A stretch of DNA of 64,000 nucleotides from Moniliophthora roreri (taxonomy: Eukaryota; Basidiomycota; Agaricomycetes; Agaricales; Marasmiaceae), in NCBI GenBank assembly GCA_001466705.2, contig LATX02000192.1, positions 372,001 to 436,000 on the forward strand, given 5' to 3'. Under the pieces are notes generated by a model that saw only the letters and a list, made by a program, of their open reading frames with translations, was not told where the DNA came from and ran no database searches. Both the position numbers and the translations under genes were made by a program. Positions 45,539 through 56,285 of this stretch are shown here, piece after piece; within the stretch, counting starts at the first letter, position 1, and the number at the start of each line of letters is the position of its first letter.

Positions 45539-47525
45539 TTACATTTTCGCTACATATCTTTGGGTACCCACAAGCTCTCCCCTTGTCTGCCAGTATCTCA
45601 GCCACTTCCTCGCCAGTTCGGCATTTAGCGTTGGATACCCAGATCCAGCAAAACTCTTACACATCTTCCGTGCAATAGTAATATCCATATCCGGGACGGC
45701 AAACGCTTCGAGGCCAACCGGATTGACGTCGTGTCTGATGGGAATGTTCTGGAAGAAAGGAAGGAGACGTGTTGCAACAAGTTGTTTCGCGCTGGATTCC
45801 TCGAGCCTGCGTAACCATTCGGTGTATGAAACAGAAGTTACTTTAAGTTGAGAAGCAAGGCTGTTCATGAGAGTGTTCCACTCTACAGGGTATGGGTGCC
45901 TAAGGTGTAGTATCGGCTCTGCACGGGTGTCTTCAATGTCCAAGAGGTCCAATATTGCCTGGGAAGCCAAGTCGGAAGGAATCCATGAAATTGTCTGAAG
46001 GGAGGAGGTCAGAGGCGAGAACATGATCACGCATCAGGACCGACATACCCCATCGACAATAGGCAAACACCCCAGTACGTTTGCACTCTGAATCATTGCT
46101 GGTGCCCACTCGTTTATGTTCCACGCACCAGTTGTACTGCTCCCGCACAGCTGACCGACACGTACAACCAGACTGTTCAACCCAGCTGCCCGAATGGCAT
46201 TCAGAAGAACCTCCTCGGCAACCCATTTGGACTGAGCATATCCCAGGCCAATAGCCACGTCTGCTGGTACCGGCCGCTCTAAAAGAATAGACGCATGTCC
46301 TATGCCTGTAGAGTAGATGATTAGCATGAAACAAGGGAAGAGCCGCAAAATAGCTCACGTTGAAATACGCCGACAGATGCAATAAAAATAAGTCGAGAGC
46401 CATGCGTCAACGAGAAGTCAATGAGCGCTCGTAATCCCTGGACATTGGGCTCAAATTCAGATAGAGGAGCGTTAAAATGGACACGCCAAGCTATAAAACG
46501 AACTATTCAGTTCAACTTTGAGCGTCAGAAGTCAAGCTGTCTTTACCGTTATGAATGATGTGGGTTACAGAGTGTCGCATCTTTAACGTCTAGGGGGTGA
46601 GCATAGTCGATAACACCATATGCCAAACATACATACTTTCTCAAACTCGTCGCTGCCCATTCCAAAGTCCTTCTTGAGCAAATCAGCTTCGACCATCTTC
46701 ACTTTAACCGATTTTAAGAGCCTCTCGTCAATTCCTTTCTCTCGGAACGCTTGTATTTGCCTTTCTTCTAAAGAGCTTTTCTTATTCTTTCGATTGACGG
46801 CGTATACTATTGAGACGGCCTCATCTGCAACCAGGCGGGCCAGAAGGTACGAGCCAAACCCGCCCGTCGTTCCTGTGACCATAACTACCTTTCCACCACC
46901 TTGAGTCTTCCTACGCTGGCCTTTTGGGAAATCGCTCGAATATTTTTCAGCCATTGCATGCATCGCCTGCACCGCCTTTTGATCAGCCGCCTTGGCCACC
47001 TCTGGGAAGCCACTCCGTGCCACTGAAGACAAGAGCTTCCCAAGTTGCACGATGGTCGGATAGTCGTACACGAAGTTCTTCGTATTTTGGCGTATGTCCA
47101 GATTGATGGATTCCCGCAGACCGCGGAGAAGGCTGTTACGGATCCATGTTGCCTGCAGACTAGACATAATTAGCAACGAGGCTGACAGGAAGACGTTTGA
47201 AGGTGTGACGAACCTATTCCAACCATGTCTGAATAAGTCAGCATCGTCCTCGACCATTTGAGGTAGATTCTTCTCGATAACAGCCTGAACGAAGCGGGTA
47301 CGAGAGGCGGTATCCCAACTTGTCGGCGGTGCGATATCTGGTTGGGTACTGTCTCGTATCGAAGCATAGAGTCGAAAGGTTTCGTCGTAATCTTGAATTA
47401 TCATTTGGCGCCTATGTTACACTGATCAGTCTAATGGACCCCAGAACACGAATGGAATAATAGTACGTGGGGATTCCTTTGGCGGTGTATGAGAATGGTT
47501 TTAAGGGCTTCGCAGTTAGTATCAT
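45539..47525 (-). CDS. NRPS-like thiolation-reductase protein, adenylation domain missing
   Basis: The first recognisable exon, 47525-47467, gives ILTAKPLKPFSYTAKGIPTR, the very end of an adenylation domain. After an intron (47412-47466) comes RQMIIQDYDETFRLYASIRD, then FRHGWN joined by splicing to SLQATWIRNSLLRGL, the phosphopantetheine site with its Ser but Asn for the usual Asp. VVMVTGTTGGFGSYLLARL binds NADPH; HIIHNAWRVHFN, LGYAQSKWVAEE and VVRVGQLCG follow, the reductase (NAD_binding_4) core. Five further introns close in frame to the stop at 45539. Family members reduce an enzyme-bound acyl group to an aldehyde or alcohol. The roughly 500-residue adenylation part is absent upstream, so the gene is 5'-truncated unless a distant exon exists. 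Confidence 0.78.
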
Positions 47526-49033
47526 CTAGAGAGTGAAGTGTCAGAGACGGATTCAAAAAACGAATAAAAAGATATATACCTCCTTGAATATTCGAGAATA
47601 CAAGTTGCTGTTGATTGCTTGGTTGCGAGGAGCAGATTCTCAGAATGGTTTCCTCGAGGGCAAATATTGTCCTGGGGTATCCATGAGGCTTTGCAGGTTG
47701 GCGTGGCAGGGTTATATATCTATAACGAACCGTGGCCCGAATAGGTGATTGAATTGTGTTATTCGGAATGCGGTGATCGTTTAATGCGCCCGCAGTTACG
47801 CGTTCAGAGCGGCGAATGATCTGCGATTGAAATGCATCGCATATCGGCACAGTGTTTAATTGGGCGCAAAAATGAACGCCCAACATACAGAAATTAGGCG
47901 CCAGCCATATCCTAGACGTCTGACGGATGCGCTTCTTTTGTCACCTGTTTGCACGAAACCTGGGAACCAATTTTACTAATCTATAGTGTGTCCGCAAAGT
48001 ATGTCCAAGTAATCTAAGACTTACATTGATGCAGCCCGCGTCGGTTAGCTCACTGAAAAAGGATAAGTGGATTGCCTCCAGATCCCCGTACTCTCAGTAC
48101 TTGTGCGTACTACACTATCAAAGTAGAGGATTATTATACCCTCAAAGACTAAACTTGCCGCAGTGGGCCATCAGGGTCCGATGGCAATTACGAGTCCGTT
48201 TCTGGTGTTGTGGTTTTTGCGGAAACTTTCCAAAGCTAGCCAGTGCTAACGACGATCATGAGAGCGAAGCGGGACGACGAAACGAACCAAACAACACGAT
48301 CTATCGACATCTATCAGACCACAACTTTACTTATACCATCTGTATAAGGAAAAAATTGGCAGAAGAAGACAGAACAGATCCTCGTAAACTCGGACTCGTA
48401 ACTAGGCACTCACCGAGGTTCTCTTCCCGACTTCTCACGCAATTTATGGGTGCCGGAGGGTCCAGATTCTTATATTAAGCGTGATCCACGCAACCAGGTC
48501 TCCTTCGGACAAGATTCCCGACAGAGGTCGAAGTTCTTGTACGTTGATGCTTGGCGATAAGTCAGTACTTATAACTCCTGTTTGCTTTCTACGGACCGGA
48601 GTGACCGTCAGAGATGGTAGAAACGTCGAATGATTGAAATAGACCCTGTCAGGTGGACAGACTCAATTCTTGCTGTCCCCTGAATGAGAAAGCCCGCATG
48701 TCAAAAGGAGCAAATGTTTGGATAAATGGATTTTATGTGTACCAGCATGTGCATCAGCACTGGTTGAAACGCCAAAAAGAAAATTACCTTTGCTGCGAGT
48801 GATCTGAACATCGTGGAGGAGAGAGGGAGGCCGGGTAGAAGCCGAACAACGAGAAAAATCAGTAAACACGTGCTCTCGGCTTTGTTCGGCTCTATGGATG
48901 GGAACAATTTCAATTATTTCCGATTTTTCGAGTCAGAACGAGGAATTGAAAAAGGTCTTGCCCTCCACCTCCATCTTCTGTGTCTCGCGGTCGTATTGCT
49001 GTCTTCAGCTTCGACCTCTTCCGCTCTTTCAAA
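47526..49033. other. intergenic; 3' half is the ILV2 promoter side
   Basis: No gene is supported. A 150-codon frame at 48026-48478 has no motif. The adenylation domain expected upstream of the reductase is not found here in any frame. Confidence 0.5.
48929..48936 (-). promoter_or_regulatory. possible Gcn4/Cpc1-type site
   Basis: CGAGTCAG contains the half-site TGACTC on the minus strand, about 100 bp before the ILV2 start codon. General amino-acid control by Gcn4-type factors is known for ILV2 in other fungi. A six-base match is weak evidence. Confidence 0.2.
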
Positions 49034-51290
49034 ATGGCCTTGCAAGCTTCAAGCATGCGAGCAGTACCCAAAAATGCCCCGTTCGTCCGATGTCGCTCAA
49101 CTGTAGCTTCATCGAGTGCGGGGTCGTCGTTTCTAGACGCAAAATCAAGGGTCAGGGAACATGCACGGAATCTCAGTCGTACTTCCGCAAAAGGTGCATC
49201 TCCCGTGCAAAGCTCGTGAGTGTTCATTGAGATGAAAGGGAGAGTCGAAGCTGAAAATTTTTCAAACAAGCCGACCTGCCCCCGCACCAAGCTTTCAACA
49301 AGTGCCGACCAAGAGCAATACGAACGTCAATTATCCTGGCCCAGGCGTACCGATGAATGGTCCAGGACCCGCGCCGAACACACCTCTGGACCACACATTC
49401 GTTGGCATGTCTGGAGGCCAGATCTTTCACGAAATGATGCTTCGACACGGAGTAAAACAGATCTTTGGATATCCTGGAGGTGCAATCCTTCCCGTTTTTG
49501 ATGCCATCTATAAGTCAAGGCATTTTGATTTCATCCTTCCCCGACATGAACAAGGTGCGGGACACATGGCGGAGGGGTATGCCCGCGTATCCGGCAAGCC
49601 TGGAGTGGTACTCGTGACATCGGGACCTGGAGCAACGAACGTAATAACACCACTCCAAGACGCCCTGAGCGATGGTGTCCCTTTGGTCGTGTTCTCCGGG
49701 CAGGTCGCCACTTCGGCGATCGGCTCGGATGCTTTTCAGGAAGCCGATGTCATTGGTATCTCGAGAAGCTGCACGAAATGGAATGTCATGGTCAAGGACA
49801 TTTCAGAGCTTCCCCGTCGAATAAATGAGGCGTTCAAGATTGCTACCTCAGGCCGACCCGGCCCTGTCCTCGTCGACCTTCCTAAAGATGTCACCGCTGG
49901 CATCCTGCGCACACCTTTGCCCTACAAGGCCACGACTCCCGGTATTAACCTCGGTCTCCCTATGAACCCCTTGCAGCCTCTGGAGCCTCCTCCAGACAGG
50001 TCGATGATTAAGCAAGCCGCTGAACTCATCAACCAGGCTCAGACACCGATCATCTACGCGGGAAACGGCGTTCTCCAGCACCCAGACGGACCCAAACTCC
50101 TCGCAGAACTGTCAGAGAAAGGCAACATTCCCGTGACAACCACTCTCCAAGGTCTCGGTGCTTTCGACGAGACGAATGAGCGTTCTCTGCACATGCTTGG
50201 TATGCACGGTAGTGCGTATGCCAACCTCGCAATGCAGCATGCAGACGTTATCATCGCTCTCGGTGCCCGATTTGACGACCGTGTCACTGGCAAGGTCGAC
50301 ACATTCGCACCAGTAGCAAGAGCAGCTGCTGCTCAGGGCCGTGGTGGTATTATTCACTTTGAGATCCAACCTAAAAACGTCAATAAGGTTGTTGAAGCCT
50401 CGATACCTTTGGTTGGAGATGTTACGGAGAACCTGAGCCACATGCTCCCTCGCATCAAGACTTCACCAAGGCAAGCATGGTTTGACAAGATCAAGTCATG
50501 GAAGGAGCAATATCCTTTCACCTACGTGAAGAGTGATCCAGCAAAGGGCGAGAAGATGAAGCCACAGGAAGTTGTAGAGGAACTAGACAGACAAGTTAGA
50601 GATAGGAAAGAGGATGTTGTCGTGACCACTGGTGTCGGTCAACACCAGATGTGGGCTGCTCAACACTACCGATGGACGCGCCCTAGATCAATGGTAACCT
50701 CTGGTGGCCTCGGAGTAAGTTTGCACGAATCCTCTGTGTGTTCTTTCTGACGATTGTTCCTCAGACTATGGGTTTCGGTCTTCCTTCAGCAATTGGCGCC
50801 AAAGTTGCCGCACCACACAAAATTGTCGTTGACATTGATGGTGATGCATCGTTCAGCATGACCGCGATGGAGATGCAGACTGCAAGTCAGTATGGAATTG
50901 GTGTCAAGATTCTGATCTTGAACAACGAGTTCCAGGGTATGGTGCTGCAATGGCAAGGTATGATGACTTCTTCAATCGTCAGATATCTTTCGGCTAAGCT
51001 TCTGCCCATCAGATCTTTTCTATGAACGTCGCTACTCCCACACCCAGATGTACAACCCCGACTTTGTCATGCTCGCTCGCGCTATGGGCGTGCACAGTAT
51101 ACGGTGTCACAACTCAGCTGAGCTCCCCGCAAAGATGAAGGAATTCTTGGAGTATGACGGCTCCAAGCCTGTATTGATGGAGTGTGTTGTTGAGACGAAC
51201 GAGCACGTCTACCCTATGGTTCCCGCAGGCAAGGCCCTTCACGAAGGTGTTGTCCACCCATTGTTGAGGGAGAAATCCACAAAAGCATGA
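49034..51290 (+). CDS. ILV2: acetolactate synthase catalytic subunit
   Basis: Exons 49034-49215, 49271-50714, 50765-50957 and 51013-51290 join to 698 aa. This thiamine-diphosphate and FAD enzyme condenses pyruvate (or pyruvate with 2-oxobutyrate) in the first shared step of valine, leucine and isoleucine synthesis, in mitochondria. Residues 1-90 are Arg/Ser-rich and lack acidic clusters, as expected of a mitochondrial presequence. [27 protein letters not shown], the catalytic Glu in [15 protein letters not shown] and [13 protein letters not shown] are followed by the cofactor motif [15 protein letters not shown] ending [14 protein letters not shown]. An alternative acceptor in exon 2 shifts the frame; the one chosen gives [14 protein letters not shown] and keeps the phase. 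The regulatory subunit is not in the window. Confidence 0.97.
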
Positions 51291-51759
51291 GATTAACGGT
51301 CTCTGGCATCCCTTTTCCTCGATGTGTACCTATAGCTACTCTACATTTTTCTTCTTTTCATTATGCATAGGGCTTTAGCGCAAAGCTTCTCATCATTGGC
51401 ATCTTCCAGCAAATGTGTACTATTCAAAATGCTTCTCGTTACTTACCTACGGATTACTCACTGTCTTTTCTTGATTACGATTTTTGTCAATGCAAGACGA
51501 CGTAGCCGAACTACTCCGTCTGATGAGTCTGCCTCGTCTCTCGCTTCCACGGGTTTATCAAGACATTCTGGGGCTGAGCAAGAGTCTCAACATTCTTATG
51601 ACTAATTAATGGCGTATCGCAGGACCTACAATAACTCCCACGATCTCGGTTATCTCAATCTCCGGATGGATGTCCACTTGACCTTCAGGGAAGTTAAAAG
51701 ACGACGAGGCGACGTAACATTATTTTGGTATTGGCTTATTGTTTCTTTGTTTACTGGAC
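51291..51759. other. intergenic between ILV2 and the acyl-CoA ligase
   Basis: No gene is supported. It holds the ILV2 3' flank and the ligase promoter. The ligase start sits after a run of T-rich sequence. Confidence 0.5.
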
Positions 51760-54010
51760 ATGCACATTTCATCGCCCTATCCTGACCCTCCAGCAGTCCC
51801 CGCGAATGAACCCATAAACGCATTCAACGTCATCTTCAACCGACCTGACCAGAAGGAGTGGAATGATTATACTCTATTCATAGAGGGGTCGACTGGGAGA
51901 GAGCTCAAGTACAGGTGAGGAGACATACCCATGATTCTCGACTAGTTACTGACTCTACTCTTCAGTGCTTTCCGACGATGCATAGACGATGCAACCACCG
52001 CGCTTGGCGCACCCGAATCCCAAGGTGGCTTAGGTCTCGGTGTCAACGGTGCTCCTGAAGCTCGGGAAGATGGTACATTGGAACAGGGTGTCACCGATAT
52101 GGTAGGCATCATGAGTGAGAATTGTGCGGTACGTTTCCCCCCGCACCACGGTCGCCTGTCAATTGAAATGTCGTAACTCAGGACTACACTGTTCTCGTCA
52201 ATTCTCTTCTCGCAGCAACGAATCCTTATGCCTTGATCTCTGTCTTTTCGACCCGCTTCGAGCTCCTGCATGCGCTCAGGTTAACGCGTATCTCGACCTT
52301 GTTCGTACAAGCAAAGTTCTTGCCTTTGGTTGTTTCAGCCGCAAAGGAAGTAGGCATTCGAATGGAACGGATATTCGTTATCGGAGATAGGGCCGTTGAT
52401 GGCCACCGCTCACTGTCAGAGCTGATCGAGGGCGTCCAGAGGAAGCATTTACAGCCAGTAGGGGTACGGCCAGCACGGAAGAACACCCTTGCTTATCTCA
52501 TTTTCTCGAGCGGTACGAGTGGTCTACCTAAAGGTGCGTACTTTACCCATGCAATTGACTGTGCGTTGACGCTGTCTCGAAGGTGTGATGATCACACATG
52601 GCAGCCTTACCGCTAGTATGCTTCAGCTAGCGAGAGTGGCCATGTCCAATTCAAACGTGCGTTTTATTTCTCTGTTGTCACGACCACTTCTGAGATTTCC
52701 TTCCCGTAGCCTCCGGCAGCCTTACCCACACCTGAGGGCATCCCGATAGGTTTGGCTTACCTACCGATGCATCATGTCTATGGATTGGGCATGTACTGTC
52801 AGCGCAATTTCATATCACCATCTACATTGATTATGATGAGCAAGTGGAACGCCAGCGAGGCTTTACAGTTAATTAAAAAGTGGGTAACCCCAAATGTTAC
52901 GTAGCCTGCTCGCTCTGACTCATTTGGGCATCTAGATATCAAGTAACACATCTAACCCTCATACCCCCAGTCGTCCATCAACTTGTCAACCACCCCGACG
53001 TCAGTAAATCACACTTCCAAAGCCTCATCGCCGCAGGGTGCGGTGCAGCGTACCTACCTCCCGACCTCGCTGAAAAGTTTGCAAAGTTATCGCCTATTCA
53101 GATGGATTTTATTTTGGGTGCATTTTCCTATTACTCCTTCCTGCCGTCCTTATTACTGACATGTCGGAATAGGCTACGGAATGACTGAAGTAACATTCAA
53201 CGCATGTTACCAACCAGCGAATGGGGCGGTAAGCCGAACCGGACGACCTCTTTATAAGGCCCCTGGGGACGGTACAATAGGCGTGTTGAACCCCGGAATG
53301 GAAGGAAGGATACTTGATGAAGACGGGAAGGATGTACACGTCGGCGAGGTAGGAGAGTTGTACTTGAGGGGAGAGAGCATGGTTCCGGGATACTGGGAAA
53401 ATCCTACTGCGAATAAAGAGACCTTCGTCTGGTTTGATGGGAAGAGATGGTTAAGGACTGGAGACAGAATACGAGCGAATGAATATGGGGCTCTATTGTG
53501 AGTTATAGGTCCATTACGCATGCGGACTTCAATCGCTGATGATGCATGCTACTAGCTACTCGGACCGGGGAAAAGACACACTCAAAGTCTCTGGATCTCA
53601 AGTTTCGCCTGCAGAGATTGAGAACGTTCTGCTTGCACATCCAGACAAGCTGGTTATTGATGTAACTGTGGGTGGTGTTACGCCAGCACACGCAGTAAAC
53701 CGGAAAGAATTGGAGGAAAAGGTACCTTGCGCATGGGTTGTACTTAGCGCTGCTGGTCGGCGACTAGGACATCGACGTGTCATCGAGGAACTGGATAAGT
53801 GGCATAAGGAGAGTTTGAGTCGGTACAAGTGGCTGAGAGGTGGCATAGAAGTGATAGACGAGGTTCGTTTTCGCTGTGCTCTTTCTGTTGTCTTCGTAGC
53901 AAGTGAATCGTGTTTTCCTATAGATACCCAAGAATCCAACAGGAAAGGTCATGCGGCGGATATTGATAGATGCGTACGAACAAAAATTGAAAGCTAAAAG
54001 TAAACTGTGA
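51760..54010 (+). CDS. peroxisomal acyl-CoA ligase, 4-coumarate-CoA-ligase type
   Basis: Nine exons (51760-51914, 51966-52128, 52182-52533, 52583-52656, 52710-52879, 52936-53117, 53173-53497, 53556-53862, 53924-54010) join in frame to 604 aa. It activates a carboxylic acid with ATP and transfers it to CoA. Motifs in order: AYLIFSSGTSGLPKGVMITHG (phosphate loop), LAYLPMHHVYGLGM, GYGMTEV, GELYLRGESMVPGYWENP, RTGDR, YSDRGKDTLKVSGSQVSPAEIE, and IPKNPTGKVMRR with the catalytic Lys. The last three residues are SKL, a textbook peroxisomal targeting signal. Fatty acids or aromatic acids are both possible substrates. It lies between ILV2 and an F-box gene with which it converges. Confidence 0.95.
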
Positions 54011-54209
54011 CATGTACGTAGAAGTCCCGATGTCCCAATTGCTATGCGACGGTACTACAAGTTCATTTCGTGCCACCCCAAGCGTGAGGAAGTGGTAATA
54101 CGGGAACACGCGCAGGGGGATCTCTAACAAGCCCAACGGGTTTCCTGAGTGTTACACTGAGCGCAAAGGATGTGTTAGCTACCGCCATGACCCAGAGAAG
54201 GCGAGGTAC

Positions 54210-55707
54210 TTACTCTCGAGATGCTCTGGTCTTGCCGAGTAAACCTCGAGAATGTAGCGCTTGCAGACGCTCATTATCAACCCAGTGGTCCTCGCTATGG
54301 AATTCGATTTGAAGATGTGCCAATTTCGCCACTAGTACTGAACTTGGCGTGAGCAAGTCTTGTCGTCCGTACGAAGTAAAGCATCTCACCTGCTGATGGT
54401 TTTCTTGCCGCGTTCCATCTTGACTCTATCATCCTGCCTAGCAGCCCATCTTCCAGCGACTCAGAGATGCATCTGATCAGAATCAAACTCTCCAGTGCCG
54501 GACATATGAGCTCGTTTGGGTCGGAGGTTCCTTTCTCTATACCCAAAGGGCGCCCAGGTACCGTCATCTTCTCAACTAAACGATCTCCAACCAGCTCTCC
54601 GGATCTTTGGCTATTGAATGTAATCTCTAAATGCTTCAAGCTCGGCACTCGACTCAAGCACTGGAATAGAACATTCTCCGTGAGTGAGGGCCTTCGAAGC
54701 GTCAATACCTCCAAGGGACAATACGAGCGCGCTAGGAACGCCAACAGTTCCGCCTGTTGATGCCATTGTTCCCTATCCGCCTTCGCTGTTACCGCAATCT
54801 CCAGCTCCTGCAGCCCAGGAATCATCAGAGGCTCAAAGAAATCTCCAACGTCCACATCAGCTGTGATGCTCAGCCGACACAATTTACGATGGGTAATCCC
54901 AAGCGGCAACTGGAATGAAGGCTCGCGAACACGTTTGATGCCGAAATGACAGGAAACGAGTTTCGGTGCCACTTCGAGGATTTTGAGACATCGGTTGGCG
55001 GTGACTGCCTCAAGTTTGAGTGAAGTGAGTTGATCCCAGGGGACGACAAGGCGGTCTAACCTCCCGGGACCATAACTGGCAAAGGTATCAAGGGAAGGTG
55101 CACAGCCCATCAGAGATGATATCCATTGTTGGACTGCAGGGATGAGTCTGCGCCCATTGTGACGGTGATGGTAATCAAAGGAGCGGAGTTGGAGGTCCTG
55201 GATTTTGAGGACTGGGACCTTGCTCTCACTGAACGGGAATGTGCTTGGGAATTCGACGAATGCGGGGAGTTGGCTCAGATCAAAGTAGACCTTTTCCCAG
55301 CGGAGCAAATGTTTCGAGAGCATGGATAGCGTATCCCACATACGAGAGTGGTCTAATATCTCTTCCTCTTCAACTGGGCGAGCTGCTGCACCTTCGTCGA
55401 CATAGACCAAAGAGAATGTGAGCGGGTATGATTTGGACCGATTTAGCCATTCTTCGAGAACTGGAAGAGGTGGTCGAGAGTCGGAGCGAGTAAACTCGAC
55501 TCGGAGAGACGACCAGAGTGAGGGTATGTAGGTGGCAATGTCTCTCCAACGCTGGCAAGTAGACGAAATATTGAATGGTGCCCCTCTCCTGGAGGTATAC
55601 AATGAATGGTCATGATAGCAATAGAGGTATATCTCTTCCCAAAGTTCTGGGGGGACTCTTTGATGGGCTGCTGGCAAATTTTCTGCCATTCTATGTGGCA
55701 TGAGCAT
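54210..55707 (-). CDS. F-box protein, leucine-rich
   Basis: Exon 1 is 55707-54390, an intron lies at 54332-54389, and exon 2 is 54331-54210, giving 479 aa. Without splicing, the frame would end 34 codons later in sequence that does not fit the family. With it, the C-terminus reads VAKLAHLQIEFHSEDHWVDNERLQALHSRGL, typical of mushroom F-box proteins. The F-box is RVPPELWEEIYLYCY, followed by NISSTCQRWRDIATYIPSLWSSLRV. Leucine-rich strands include LDRLVVPWDQLTSLKLE, LCRLSITADVD, LQELEIAV, LEVLTLRRPSL and LKHLEITF. It is a probable SCF substrate receptor with unknown target. The start could also be the Met seven codons in (MAENLPAAHQ). Confidence 0.9.
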
Positions 55708-56285
55708 CCTTGAACCTAAAAAAGAGGATGAAACTCACCTGACGAGCCCAATTACATCTGCTGTGACGGTGAAGGCCAACCGTCAACATCAGCATATTAC
55801 TGGCAGGTGATGATTCGGACTATTGATGATTGAGTAATTGGAAGCGTTCAAGCTGCACGAAATGGTCTCAGGGTCTGTGCGCGGGGTACACTTTGGATCT
55901 ATCTCTCTCACGGCGACGACGACGTCGAGATTCGACCTCGGCCATCGCTTGGCGCAATTCCTCTCCTCTGCATGGAAATACAGTTCAATTTGTGATAGAT
56001 TCAAAGGAAAATCAGAATTTCTGACTATAGACAACGGGCGACATAGAAGCGCGTAGGAGGTGGAAGGGCTTCGCGAGAAAGTAATTCAAAAATTCGGTGT
56101 GTTCACTGCGGAATTCATGGGGAAAACGGACTAAATTACGTGCATTTTTGGTAGTTTGGAGGCACTAAAAGTCCTTGTTGACCTGGGAAGGGTTATAGAG
56201 GAGAACAACGAATTTTTTTTCAGTGCGTATCGAGTGATTTGCTGTGGAAGTTCAGCCTTGGTAATCTCATATATACAGCGAAAAG
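55708..56285. other. divergent promoter region, F-box gene (-) and IML1 (+)
   Basis: The two flanking genes start away from each other, so this 578-bp stretch should carry both promoters. No gene is supported within it. Confidence 0.5.

Noticed and set aside
48026..48478. 150-codon frame upstream of ILV2, and a tRNA-like stretch at its start
   Set aside because: The protein has no motif; the GGTTAGCTCA-like part cannot be folded into a cloverleaf with matching arms.
54295..54389. F-box C-terminus read straight through to a stop at 54295
   Set aside because: The read-through tail does not resemble the family, whereas splicing 54332-54389 yields a standard F-box C-terminus with correct phase.
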